Source: Cryobacterium arcticum (lineage in GTDB: Bacteria; Actinomycetota; Actinomycetes; Actinomycetales; Microbacteriaceae). From it: a stretch of DNA of 64,000 bases. Numbering within the stretch: position 1 is the stretch's first letter; each line of letters begins with the position of its first letter. A program made the position numbers and the translations under genes. Shown here piece by piece: positions 18,954-27,992 of this stretch. Below the pieces are notes generated by a model. It was not told the DNA's origin. It made no database searches and worked only from the letters and a program-made list of their open reading frames with translations. Where the stretch lies: positions 1,426,001 to 1,490,000 of the forward strand of contig NZ_QHLY01000012.1 of NCBI RefSeq assembly GCF_003185895.1, in the 5' to 3' direction.

Positions 18954-18994
18954 GTCCCGACCGTATACCCGGGTGCCCCGCGCGTTCCCGCCCC

Positions 18995-19465
18995 CTAACG
19001 CGGCACGCCGAGCATGTCGGCCAGGATGCCCAACGCCGCCGCTTCGTCGTCGCTGACCGCGCGCCGCCGCCCGTCGGCCTCCGGCCCTACTCGGGCCAGC
19101 CGCTCGCCTTCGCGGTACAACCAGGCCCGGAAGGCGGAGTCCATGGCCGGCGCCTGGGCCTCCACCAATGCCAGCGCGCGGCCCAGCTCGACCAGCACCC
19201 GCTCCTGCGTTCCGGCCCTGCCGTTGATCCGGCCCAGGTCGCGGGTCAACACGCCCGCTATCAGGTCGGCTTCGATTTCCTGCACAATCGGCAAGCCGTC
19301 GGGCCGGGAGGCCTCCAACGTGACGGCCTTCTCCGCGGTGAGCATTTCGGTGACCACGCCGATCGGGCCGCTGGGCGAGACCGAAACCAGGTACATGCCC
19401 ACCAGGAACGGGGCGGCGGCCACCACGCGCCACTCGTCGGCGGTGAACGCATCCCTGACGGCCAT
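18995..19465 (-). CDS. Conserved hypothetical protein (helical)
   Basis: A 156-residue, mostly helical, cytosolic-looking protein. It begins AVRDAFTADEWRVVAAAPFL and has the stretch LVSVSPSGPIGVVTEMLTAE, then an acidic/alanine-rich second half with GRALALVEAQAPAMDSAF and DEAAALGILADMLGV. I recognise the start as a pattern seen in actinobacterial hypotheticals but cannot name a function. A GAGGTG box precedes the ATG. The WS/DGAT gene follows 41 bp downstream and may have its own promoter. Confidence 0.6.
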   Translation of the reverse strand: MAVRDAFTADEWRVVAAAPFLVGMYLVSVSPSGPIGVVTEMLTAEKAVTLEASRPDGLPIVQEIEADLIAGVLTRDLGRINGRAGTQERVLVELGRALALVEAQAPAMDSAFRAWLYREGERLARVGPEADGRRRAVSDDEAAALGILADMLGVPR

Positions 19466-19597
19466 CTCAGCACCTCGCAGAATGCCACGCTACGCCTGTG
19501 CGGGCTCGCCCCGAAAGCCCACTTCGGCACCTCGGATCACCCCGACGGGGCCGGTGAGCCGTTGAAGCGCACCCGACGCGGGGGTACCGTGTGCGCC

Positions 19598-19898
19598 ATG
19601 ACCACAGTCACCCAGTACTGGGCACCTGCACGAGGGCCACAACGGCTTATACCAGGCCAGGGGCACGCTGATCTGGTCGTGGGCGCTCGGCGACAACGCG
19701 CATTACTGGGGCTACGCCGTGCGCCCGTACCAGGGCAACATGCAGGTCGAGATCCAGCGGCAGTGGACCACCTCCGACAATGACATGCAGTTTGTCGAGA
19801 ACTTCCTCGTGTCGGTGTCCGATCCGGTCGGTCGTGAATTCCGCCCGTCCGGCAACGGCGGACTGCTGATCTTCACCGCCATCAAAGTGGAGGCGTGA
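19598..19898 (+). pseudogene. Small conserved-looking gene with a frameshift
   Basis: Starting at ATG 19598 the frame reads MTTVTQYW. After the GGG at 19620-19622 the protein-like frame switches by one base to HLHEGHNGLYQARGTLIWSW and continues to IFTAIKVEA and a TGA at 19896-19898. Dropping one G gives a smooth 99-residue protein. In the unshifted frame the sequence continues as a long Gly/Arg-rich shadow. The downstream frame has no ATG, GTG or TTG near its beginning, so internal initiation is unlikely. The stop overlaps the next gene's ATG, as in an intact operon. A TACCGT box is seven bases before the start. The cause may be mutation or sequencing error. Confidence 0.6.
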
Positions 19899-20125
19899 TG
19901 CAACTCATCGCCGTGCACGACCGGGCCGGAACCATCATCGGGGCCGTGCTCGACGACGGTGAGCACCCCACGCCGATCCCGGTGGCCCCGGAGGATTACC
20001 AGCTGGCCCGCATCGACCTCACCGACGAACAGGCCCGGCTGTCGCTGGACGAGTTGTGCACCCGGATGCTCGTGGACAGCGAGACGAACACCCTCACCCC
20101 CATCTACAAACCCGCGACCGACTGA
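19898..20125 (+). CDS. Small conserved hypothetical protein
   Basis: A 75-residue acidic protein beginning MQLIAVHDRAGTIIGAVLDD, with no membrane segment. The ATG overlaps the TGA of the frameshifted gene upstream (TGATG), so translation is probably coupled to it and the two are likely partners. A GTG three bases earlier is less likely. I do not recognise the family. Confidence 0.6.
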   Translation: MQLIAVHDRAGTIIGAVLDDGEHPTPIPVAPEDYQLARIDLTDEQARLSLDELCTRMLVDSETNTLTPIYKPATD

Positions 20126-20183
20126 CCATCACCGCAGCCCACCATCCGCAGCGACACCGGTAGTCTTCATCCCGGGGGTACCA

Positions 20184-20435
20184 ATGAGCACGTCAGACCA
20201 GCAGACAGTCGAAGCCGAGGGCCTCGCGATCTTCGAGGACGTGCACGACGTGCGGCCCGAGGCCGCGGGCGTGGTCGGTCTGCAATTGGCGGCCGTCGTC
20301 GTGAGCTACTCGGTCATCCTGGCCATCGTGGTGGTCGTCGTCGTGGTCGTGGTCCTCGCGATCACGATCTTCTGGCCCTTCCTGGTGGCCGCCCTGTTCC
20401 CCGGGCTGTACGGCCTGGTGACAGCCTTCGGCTAG
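20184..20435 (+). CDS. Small single-pass membrane protein with polyvaline helix
   Basis: An 83-residue protein with an acidic N-terminus (MSTSDQQTVEAEGLAIFEDV) and one long hydrophobic stretch that includes nine consecutive valines followed by LAITIFWPFLVAALFPGLYG. The polyvaline run comes from a GTG/GTC repeat at about 20328-20355. The start at 20184 is the first ATG that gives a compact protein. It overlaps the convergent hemerythrin gene by four bases. Function unknown. Confidence 0.55.
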   Translation: MSTSDQQTVEAEGLAIFEDVHDVRPEAAGVVGLQLAAVVVSYSVILAIVVVVVVVVVLAITIFWPFLVAALFPGLYGLVTAFG

Positions 20436-21136
20436 GCCTCCAGCGCCGCCCGGTACTTCTCATACCGGGGCTTGCCGACGACCCGCCAGATCAGACGCAC
20501 CGGGGCCGGCAGGTGTGCGCGCTGCCAGGCCACGCCACCGTCCGGCTGCGCGGCAAGGATCGAGCCCAACTGAATGAACATCTTGCCCTTGGGCGTGGAC
20601 CTGCGGCCGTGTTCGGCGAGGGCGTCGACGTCCTTCGGAGTGAGCACGGTCTCCATCACCGGCACGATGTTCTTCTCTTCATCGGGCAGGTGCACGGCCA
20701 GGGCCGAATTGATTCCGTCGAGAGCGGCAACGACGGAACCGGCGTCCGTGGTGCTCCCGGTAGCCCGCCAGGGCGGCAGCGCCGTGTCGAGCTCGCCGAG
20801 GTGCACGAGCATCTCGGCGTGCTGGGCCTTCATCCGCTCGACGTGCGCCGCGCACGAGGGAGCCCGGCTCTCGAGCCGGCCCCACAGCAAGGTGTCCTCG
20901 CCTTCGTGATGGCCGTGCAGCCCCACGGAGAGCATCGACAGATAGTCGCCGACGAGGTCGGCCTGTGCCGCATCACCGCCGGCGACGGCGCCCACCAGGG
21001 CGGGCGATTCGCCGAACCCGGCCCGGAACATCCGGTGGATCTCGGCCATGCCGCCGGCGTCGCAGGTCTTGACGGCAGCGGTGCCACCGCCGGGTTGCGG
21101 GGTGTCGCCGCTGGAGGGCAACGCGGTTGCAGGCAT
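20432..21136 (-). CDS. Hemerythrin HHE domain protein
   Basis: A 234-residue hemerythrin-domain protein. Likely di-iron ligands are the His of EIHRMFRAGF, the H-x3-E of LHGHHEGEDTLLW, the His and Glu of MKAQHAEMLVHLGE and the H/D of AVHLPDEEKNIVP. The family binds oxygen or nitric oxide or handles iron. The C-terminal tail ends LIWRVVGKPRYEKYRAALEA. AAGGAGG is well placed before the ATG. It is divergent from the first GGDEF-EAL gene, and hemerythrin domains are often linked to oxygen-responsive c-di-GMP signalling, but this link is only positional here. Confidence 0.87.
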   Translation of the reverse strand: MPATALPSSGDTPQPGGGTAAVKTCDAGGMAEIHRMFRAGFGESPALVGAVAGGDAAQADLVGDYLSMLSVGLHGHHEGEDTLLWGRLESRAPSCAAHVERMKAQHAEMLVHLGELDTALPPWRATGSTTDAGSVVAALDGINSALAVHLPDEEKNIVPVMETVLTPKDVDALAEHGRRSTPKGKMFIQLGSILAAQPDGGVAWQRAHLPAPVRLIWRVVGKPRYEKYRAALEA

Positions 21137-21298
21137 CAGGCCTCCTTCATCACAGCACTGGCGCTGAAACTGTAGCCGCGCGGTGCCCGGTCTTCAAGGG
21201 CGACGCCGCGGCATCGCGCGCTGTCTGACGGTGCCCGCACGTTCTATGCGAGTATGGGGCGAGACCAGCAGTGCGATCAGCTCGCAGGTGGAGGCGGT

Positions 21299-24200
21299 AT
21301 GTCAACGGGGGCAGCTCGACCCGGCGCCGCCGCGCCCGTCCCGCCGACCGGGATGCGCTGGCTGGGCGAAATTCCAACTGGCCTGCTCGCGCAGCTCCCG
21401 CAGGTGCCGGCCGGCACCGCCATTGTGGTGCACCGGGCGCCCGACGGCCGAGTCATCGCTGCCAACGCTGCCGCGGCGCAGCTGCTTCACCTCACCTGGG
21501 ATCAGCTGCTCGGCCGCGCTCCCGGCGACCAGCGCTGGGCCCCGATCGACGAGTGGGGCGTGCCCCTCTCGCCCGAGCTCGAACCCGCGATGCAGACGCT
21601 GGCGACGGGGCGTGCAGCCACCGATAACCTGCTCGGCATCACCCTGCCCGGCGACGACGGCGCACCGGAGCAGCTCAACTGGATCAGCGTCTCGGCCACC
21701 GTGGCCACCGATCATGACGAGGGGATGCTTGCGGTCATCGCGGTGTTCACCGACGTTTCCGAGACCGACCGGGCACGCGCCGCCACCCGGCTCGTCTTCG
21801 CCGGCTATCGCGCCCTCTCCGACAACATCACCGACTTCGTGCTGCGGTGCGCACGCGACGGCACCGTGCTGTGGGCCTCGCCCGCGGTGACCGCGGCGAC
21901 CGGCTGGAGACCGGATGCCCTCGTCGGGCGGGCCGGCGCCGACTTCTCCTACCCGGGTGAAAGCTGGCAGGACCCAGCCGCCATCCAGCGGCTGGCTGCC
22001 GGGGATTCGTCGAGGGGCCGGTGCCGCTTCCGGTCCGCCGACGGTTCCTACCGCTGGTTCTTCAGGTCCTCCCGCCCGCAGCTTCTGCACTCCGGCGGCG
22101 TCACCGGGGTGGTGCACGGCTTCACCGACATTGATTCCCTCGTCGACGCCGAGAATTCGACCGAAATCGAGCGCGCTCGCCTCCGGGCTTCGCTGGACAG
22201 CCTGGCCGACCCGTACGTTCTCGTCGAGGCAGTGCATGACGACCGGGGCGCCATCGTGGACTTCACCATCACCGAGGCCAATCCCGCCGCGTGTGTGTTC
22301 CACCGGATGACGCGGGACGAGATCCTGGGTAGTTCCCTGCTCGGCCCGATGCCCGCGGCCATCTCTGATTCCCTGACGGCGCTGTGCATCGACGTGCTCC
22401 GCACCGCAGAGCCACAGGACCTCAACGGGATCCACGCGCTGTCATCGCAGGACGACGGCGGGGACCGCTGGTACGACTTCCGCGGCGCCCCGGTCGGCGA
22501 CGGCGTTTCCGTGGTGTGGCGCGACGTGACCAGCCGGCACCTCTCGCACCAGGCCGTGCTCGACTCCGAGCAGCGTTACCGGCAGCTGGCCGAGAACGCC
22601 TCTGACATCGTGCTCATGGTCGACCCGCACGACCAGCAGATCTGGGCGTCGCCGTCGTTGCAGGAGGCGTTGGGCTGGACACCGGAGCAGCTGGTGCTGC
22701 GCGCATCCACGGAGTTCGTGCACCCAGACGACCTGGCCGGCCTGCTCGGCGAGCCGGACGGCACCGTCGCGGCCCCGCGCCGGCTGCCACCGTTCCGGGT
22801 GCAGCACAGCAACGGGGAGTACCGCTGGATCTCGGCCCGCACCCGTGACGTGGTCGACGACGCCGGAGAGCTCGTCGGTCGGATCATCGCGGTGCGCGAC
22901 GTTCACGAGGAGACCCTCGCGCAGCAGGCCCTCCAACGGTCGGAGGAGATGTTCCGGAGCGTGCTGACGTCGTCGGCCAACGGTGTGATCATCTGCGACT
23001 TCAGCGGGCGCATCGAGCTCGTCAACGACGCCGTCTGCCAGCTGATGCAGCGCGACGAGGACTGGCTGGTGGGTCGGTTCACCAATGACCTCGTTCACCC
23101 CGACGACGAGACGGCCCTGGTCGCAGCGCGGGCCTTGACCATCGCGGATGTGCCGCGGCCGCCGGCCGCAGAGCTCCGGCTGATGCGCGCCGACGGCAGC
23201 ATTTTCTGGGCGCGCCGCACGGCGTCACTGATCCGCAGCGCCGGTTCCCCGGCAGAACGGCTGGTCGTGCAGCTGGAAGACGTCACGGACGAACACCTCG
23301 CACGCGCGCAGCTCCTCTTCCAGGCGTTCAACGACCGGCTCACCGGCATGCACAACCGGGACTGGATCCTCGCCGAGCTCGAAACTGACCTCGCCGCCGC
23401 CCTGACCCACGACGCTGTCGTCGGGGTGCTCTTCATCGACCTCGACAACTTCGAACTCATCAACGACTCGCTCGGGCATGTGGCCGGCGATGAGGTGCTC
23501 ATCGAGGTCGCCGCGCGCTTGCGGGCATCCCTCGGCCCCACCGACCGGGTCGCCCGGTTCGGCGGCGACGAGTTCGTGGTGGTGATCCCCGCGGTCAGCG
23601 GACCCGCCGAGGTCGAGCGGATGGCCGAGAGCATCGCCACGGCCATCGGCACGGAGCTGAGCATCCACGGGCACCGCATCGTGCCCACCGTGTCGATCGG
23701 CATCGCCCTGTCCACAACCGATTCCAGCTCGGCCAGCCTGCTGCGTGACACCGACTCCGCGCTCTCCAACGCCAAACGTTCCGGCCGCGCACAGTGGCGA
23801 CTGTTCGACGCCACCATGCACTCGCAGGCGATGACCCGGCTCATCCTCGAAGAAGAGATCCGCACCGCGCTGCTCCAGGGTGATTTCGTGGTGCACTATC
23901 AGCCGATCGTGGCCCTCGCCGATCGCAGCATCGTGGGGTACGAGGCCCTGGTGCGCTGGCAGCATCCGGAGCGCGGCCTGTTGGTGCCGGCGGAGTTCCT
24001 CCCGATCGCCGAAGATTCCGGCCTCATCGTGGGCATCGGATCAGCCGTGCTCGACCAGGTCTGTGCGGTGCTGGCCGAGCACCCGGATGCGCCGGGGCCG
24101 ATCAGTGTCAACGTCTCGGCCGTCGAGCTGGCCTGCGACGACTGGTCCGAGCGGTTTCTGGCCACTCTCCGCCGGTACCGGGTGGAACCGTCCCGGATCA

Positions 24201-24580
24201 TCGTGGAGGTCACCGAAACGGCCGTGCTGTCGCTGACCACGCACACCATCGCCAGCCTAAGAGCGGTGCGTGACCTCGGAGCCGGCCTGCACGTGGACGA
24301 CTTCGGTACCGGGTTCTCCTCCATCGCGTTGCTGCGCGACCTCCCCGTGACCGGCCTCAAGCTCGACGCGAGCTTCGTGTCGAACCTCGATGCCGGGGTG
24401 CACGACGCCAACACCCTCGCCAGCGGCCTTGCCGCCCTGGTCACCCACCTCGGGCTCACCGGCGTGGCCGAAGGCATCGAAACCGAGGTGCAGGCGGAGG
24501 CCCTCACTCGCCAGGGCTGGCAACACGGTCAGGGGTACCTGTTCGGTCGTCCGGCGGCCTGGGCCTCTCGCACCGGTTAG
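21299..24580 (+). CDS. PAS-GGDEF-EAL c-di-GMP signalling protein, paralogue 1
   Basis: A 1,093-residue protein with no clear membrane segment. Five PAS-like segments (about residues 20-165, 180-290, 300-430, 440-550 and 555-670) precede a GGDEF domain with intact RFGGDEF (GGDEF at 755-759) and an EAL domain (EAL 882-884, SVNVSAVEL, EVTETAVL, DDFGTG 1000-1005, LKLDASF, EGIETE). Both catalytic domains therefore look competent to make and break c-di-GMP. Unlike paralogues 2 and 3, the inhibitory RxxD site before GGDEF is GPTD (746-749), so product inhibition is probably lost. The start at 21299 follows GGAGG at 21290-21294; an ATG 45 bases earlier is possible. A GCTCGCAGG element sits 19 bases upstream, exactly as in the paralogues. 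Confidence 0.93.
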   Translation: MSTGAARPGAAAPVPPTGMRWLGEIPTGLLAQLPQVPAGTAIVVHRAPDGRVIAANAAAAQLLHLTWDQLLGRAPGDQRWAPIDEWGVPLSPELEPAMQTLATGRAATDNLLGITLPGDDGAPEQLNWISVSATVATDHDEGMLAVIAVFTDVSETDRARAATRLVFAGYRALSDNITDFVLRCARDGTVLWASPAVTAATGWRPDALVGRAGADFSYPGESWQDPAAIQRLAAGDSSRGRCRFRSADGSYRWFFRSSRPQLLHSGGVTGVVHGFTDIDSLVDAENSTEIERARLRASLDSLADPYVLVEAVHDDRGAIVDFTITEANPAACVFHRMTRDEILGSSLLGPMPAAISDSLTALCIDVLRTAEPQDLNGIHALSSQDDGGDRWYDFRGAPVGDGVSVVWRDVTSRHLSHQAVLDSEQRYRQLAENASDIVLMVDPHDQQIWASPSLQEALGWTPEQLVLRASTEFVHPDDLAGLLGEPDGTVAAPRRLPPFRVQHSNGEYRWISARTRDVVDDAGELVGRIIAVRDVHEETLAQQALQRSEEMFRSVLTSSANGVIICDFSGRIELVNDAVCQLMQRDEDWLVGRFTNDLVHPDDETALVAARALTIADVPRPPAAELRLMRADGSIFWARRTASLIRSAGSPAERLVVQLEDVTDEHLARAQLLFQAFNDRLTGMHNRDWILAELETDLAAALTHDAVVGVLFIDLDNFELINDSLGHVAGDEVLIEVAARLRASLGPTDRVARFGGDEFVVVIPAVSGPAEVERMAESIATAIGTELSIHGHRIVPTVSIGIALSTTDSSSASLLRDTDSALSNAKRSGRAQWRLFDATMHSQAMTRLILEEEIRTALLQGDFVVHYQPIVALADRSIVGYEALVRWQHPERGLLVPAEFLPIAEDSGLIVGIGSAVLDQVCAVLAEHPDAPGPISVNVSAVELACDDWSERFLATLRRYRVEPSRIIVEVTETAVLSLTTHTIASLRAVRDLGAGLHVDDFGTGFSSIALLRDLPVTGLKLDASFVSNLDAGVHDANTLASGLAALVTHLGLTGVAEGIETEVQAEALTRQGWQHGQGYLFGRPAAWASRTG

Positions 24581-26049
24581 CGCACGCCGCCCATCAGCCG
24601 CAGGATCGGCTTGGTGAACAGCCCCAGAATGACACCGAGCACGATGGCGATGCCGCCGAGCACGCCGAAGTACAACTGCTCAGGCGCGGTGGCGTACCAC
24701 TCGGCGAGCAGCCCGGAAATGGCGGTTCCGAGCGCGACCGAGAGGAAGAACAGGGCGACCATCTGGGTCTTGAACAGGTCGGGGGCGAGTTTGGTGGAAA
24801 CCGACAGCCCCACTGGCGAGAGCAACAGCTCGGCGACGGTGAAGATGAGCAGGATGCCGACCATCGCCAGCAGCGGGGTGGAGTTCGCCGCACCGCCGGC
24901 GAACGGCAGGAAGAGCAGGAATGCCAGGCCCATGATGCCGGTGCCGAAGGCGAACTTCACCGGTGTCGACGGTTGCTTCGCACCCCACTTGGTCCAGATC
25001 GCGGCGAACACGCCCGACAACACGATGATGAACACCGGGTTGATCGACTGCACCCACGACACCGGCATCTCCCAGCCGAACAGGCTGCGATCCAGCCGCA
25101 GGTCGGAGTAGATCGTCACGACGGTGAACTGCTGTTGATAGAGAGACCAGAACGCCACGCTCGCGATGAACAGCGGGATGAACGCATACACGCGCTTCCG
25201 CTCCACCGTGGAGATGTGCTTGTTGCCCAGGATCACGATGAAGTAGGTCACGGAAGCCACGATCGTGACCCCGATCACGATGGTGACGAGGTTGGTGGCG
25301 GTGATGACTCCGGTGAGCACCAACACCACGATGAGCAGGATGAACGCCGCGGCGATCAGCGCGTAGGGCAGGTAGCGGCTGCGCGGCAGCGGGTCGGGAA
25401 CCTCGCGGGAGATGTCGGGCAGGCGCTTGCGCCCGAACGAGTACTGGATCAGGCCGATCGCCATGCCCACGGCAGCCAGGCCGAAGCCGTAGTGGAAGCC
25501 GACGGTGGACTGCAGCAGCCCGGTGAGGATCGGGCCGAAGAACGCGCCCAGGTTGATGCCGAGGTAGAAGAGGGAGAACCCGGCGTCGCGGCGGGGGTCT
25601 TCCTTGCGGTACAGGGTTCCGACCACCGAGGTGGCGTTGGCCTTGAGGCCGCCGCTGCCGAACGCGATCAGGATCAGACCGACGATCACACCGGCGACAC
25701 CTGGGATCAGCGCCAGGCCGATGTGACCGAACATGATGATGAACGCGCTGACGTAGAGCACCCGTTCGGAGCCGGCCAGCCGGTCGGCGATCCAGGCGCC
25801 CAGGATCGTGGAGAGGTACACCGCGCCGCCGTAGGCACCGACGATTCCCGCCGCCGTGGCCTGCGGAATGCCCAGGCCGCCCTCTGCCGCCGAGTAGTAC
25901 AAATAGAGCAGCAGGATGCCCTGCATCCCGTAGAACGAGAAGCGCTCCCACATCTCCACGCCGAAAATGCTGGCCAGAGCCCGAGGTTGACCGAAGAATC
26001 GGTGGTCGTCCTGAGGAGTGTCCGAATCGTGCTCAGCGATACTGGTCAT
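24577..26049 (-). CDS. POT-family proton-dependent oligopeptide transporter
   Basis: A 490-residue peptide transporter with about 14 hydrophobic helices. The POT signature ExxERFxxYG is in VEMWERFSFYGMQGILLLYL, and the second signature is in FSLFYLGINLGAFFGPILTG. It couples proton influx to di- and tripeptide uptake. The start at 26049 (MTSIAEHDSDTP) is chosen because the upstream frame is not conserved. The gene is convergent with paralogue 1, and their stop codons overlap. Confidence 0.92.
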   Translation of the reverse strand: MTSIAEHDSDTPQDDHRFFGQPRALASIFGVEMWERFSFYGMQGILLLYLYYSAAEGGLGIPQATAAGIVGAYGGAVYLSTILGAWIADRLAGSERVLYVSAFIIMFGHIGLALIPGVAGVIVGLILIAFGSGGLKANATSVVGTLYRKEDPRRDAGFSLFYLGINLGAFFGPILTGLLQSTVGFHYGFGLAAVGMAIGLIQYSFGRKRLPDISREVPDPLPRSRYLPYALIAAAFILLIVVLVLTGVITATNLVTIVIGVTIVASVTYFIVILGNKHISTVERKRVYAFIPLFIASVAFWSLYQQQFTVVTIYSDLRLDRSLFGWEMPVSWVQSINPVFIIVLSGVFAAIWTKWGAKQPSTPVKFAFGTGIMGLAFLLFLPFAGGAANSTPLLAMVGILLIFTVAELLLSPVGLSVSTKLAPDLFKTQMVALFFLSVALGTAISGLLAEWYATAPEQLYFGVLGGIAIVLGVILGLFTKPILRLMGGVR

Positions 26050-26125
26050 TCTTCGACGATACTCTCGGGGTCCGCGCAGAGGGCACCCGAATTGGGACTT
26101 CCGGGCCGTGCGGCATCCGCTACCC

Positions 26126-26179
26126 TGCACCTGCGCCGGTGCCTGCACTTACGCCGGAGCGTGCATTCACGCTGGTGGC
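26126..26179. repeat. Three divergent 18-bp tandem repeats
   Basis: Units at 26126-26143, 26144-26161 and 26162-26179 each begin TGCA and keep the core CGCCGG or CGCTGG. They overlap the 3' end of the ABC permease gene, whose stop is at 26167-26169. Function is unknown. Confidence 0.4.
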
Positions 26180-27984
26180 ACTGGCACCCGCACCGGCGCG
26201 ACCTCGGCCGCGGCCGCCGACCCGGTGACAGCGCCGGCGGCCGCCGCTCCGGCACCCAGCCTCGGGGTGCGGCGGCGGGTGCTGCTCGCTCTGCCGCGCC
26301 CGTAGACCAGCCACATGGTGAAGCCCATGATGATCATCAGCAGCACCGTGTACACGAAGGTGATCGACATGGCATCGAGGTTGTTCTCGCCCTCGGTGCT
26401 CGCCCGGATCGCCAGGCCCAGAGGCTCGTAGAGCGGGTGGTAGAGGAACACGGCGGCGTCGTAGTCATCCAGCAGGCTGTTGAAGTTGAGCGCCGTGATC
26501 GCCGCGGCGGTGGGCAGAACCAGCGGCACCAGCACCGTGCGCAGGGTGAACAGCGGGCCGGCACCCAGGATGCGCGCGGCATCCTCGAGAGATTCGGGCA
26601 CCGATGCGAACGCGGCCTTGAGCAGCCGCAGGGTGAACGGGATCTTGATGATCACGTACGCCACCAGCAGCAGCATGGTGGTGCCGGTGAGCACCTGCCC
26701 GCCGATCAGCGGGTTGGGCCGGTCGAAGGTCATCACCAGAGCCAGCGCGATCAGGATCGTCGGCAGAATCCACGGGATGTGCAGCAGGTACTCCAGCAGC
26801 GACGTGACGGGGTTGCGGTGTTTCTGGAACACCCTCGCCACGAACAGCATGCCCAGCACCACGATCAGCGACGCCAGGGCGCTGTAGACCACGCTCACCA
26901 CGAACGGTTTCAGCACCGCGGGGGTGCCGAACACGGTGGCGTAGTTGGCCAGGGTGAAGGCATCCCAGGTGATGGTGCCGGTGCTGATCGCGGTGGACTC
27001 GAGGAACGAGAACAGCACGATCAATAACACCGGCAGGGCGTAGATCACGAACAGAACGTATGCTGCCACGTGCACCAGCACGTTGGCGAGTGGATTGCGG
27101 ATGCGCTGCTTCTGCAGCGGGGTGGCCACCTTGGCCACCGAGAAGTACACGCCGCTCTTCTCGACCCGGTTCATCATGGCCAGCAGCACGATCGTGGCCA
27201 GGCCCAGGATGATCGCCAGCAGCGCGGCCAGGTCGCGGGAGCCGCTGCTCTTGGAGAAGGTGAGAATCATCGGTGCGATGGTCTGGAAGTCCGTGCCGCC
27301 GAGCACCAGCGGGGCGGTCAGTGCGCCCAGCCCGGTGAGGAAGGTGAGCACGGTGACCGCGAAGATCATCGGCCTAAGCGCCGGCAGCACGATGCGCCAG
27401 AGGATGGTGAGGGTGGACGCGCCCATGTTGCGGGCCGCTTCGATGGTCTGGTAGTCGATCTTCGCCAGCGACGAACCGAGGAAGAGCATGTGGTTGGTGG
27501 TGGTGGCGAGGGTCATCACGACCACCACCGCGAAGTAGCCGGAGAACCAGTTCGGATCGATGTCGGGGAAGACGTTGCGCACGGCGTTGGTGATGAAACC
27601 GTACTTGCCGTAGATGAAGTTGTACCCGGCGGCCAGCACGATGCCGCCGTAGATCAGGGTGGTGGCGTAACCGAGCCAGAGCACCCGGGAGCCGCGGATC
27701 TTGAAGTAGTCGGTGACCAGCACGATGAAGATGCCCACCACGTTCACCGTCACCGCGAGCGTCGCGGCCAGGGCGAAGCTGTGCCAGAGGCTGTTCAGCG
27801 CCCGCTCGGAGCTGACCAGCTTCTCCAGCGCCCGGAAGCTGAATCGGCCGTCGGGAAAGAACGTGCTGATCAGCAGGGTGGCGTTGGGCAGCACAAGGAA
27901 GGTGGCCACGAACCAGACCAACACGACGAGCACGATGACGACCAGGGGTGAGCGGAGCATGCCCCGCCAGGAAGAGTTGCGCAT
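26167..27984 (-). CDS. ABC permease, two-domain ferric/phosphonate type
   Basis: A 605-residue permease containing two fused membrane domains of about six helices each, as in FbpB-type iron permeases. Two EAA loops are visible: EAARNMGASTLTILWRIVLP and EDAARILGAGPLFTLRTVLV. The last 45 residues are an alanine-, proline- and arginine-rich cytosolic tail. It is the last gene in the operon SBP, ATPase, permease, starting eight bases after the ATPase stop. Related systems import ferric iron or 2-aminoethylphosphonate; the sequence alone does not decide which. Confidence 0.88.
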   Translation of the reverse strand: MRNSSWRGMLRSPLVVIVLVVLVWFVATFLVLPNATLLISTFFPDGRFSFRALEKLVSSERALNSLWHSFALAATLAVTVNVVGIFIVLVTDYFKIRGSRVLWLGYATTLIYGGIVLAAGYNFIYGKYGFITNAVRNVFPDIDPNWFSGYFAVVVVMTLATTTNHMLFLGSSLAKIDYQTIEAARNMGASTLTILWRIVLPALRPMIFAVTVLTFLTGLGALTAPLVLGGTDFQTIAPMILTFSKSSGSRDLAALLAIILGLATIVLLAMMNRVEKSGVYFSVAKVATPLQKQRIRNPLANVLVHVAAYVLFVIYALPVLLIVLFSFLESTAISTGTITWDAFTLANYATVFGTPAVLKPFVVSVVYSALASLIVVLGMLFVARVFQKHRNPVTSLLEYLLHIPWILPTILIALALVMTFDRPNPLIGGQVLTGTTMLLLVAYVIIKIPFTLRLLKAAFASVPESLEDAARILGAGPLFTLRTVLVPLVLPTAAAITALNFNSLLDDYDAAVFLYHPLYEPLGLAIRASTEGENNLDAMSITFVYTVLLMIIMGFTMWLVYGRGRASSTRRRTPRLGAGAAAAGAVTGSAAAAEVAPVRVPVPPA

Positions 27985-27992
27985 CCGGTGTC

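Noticed and set aside
26018-26305. 95-codon plus-strand frame with CTYAGACIHAG-like pattern
   Set aside because: It reads the 18-bp tandem repeats and lies antisense to the end of the ABC permease and the POT leader.
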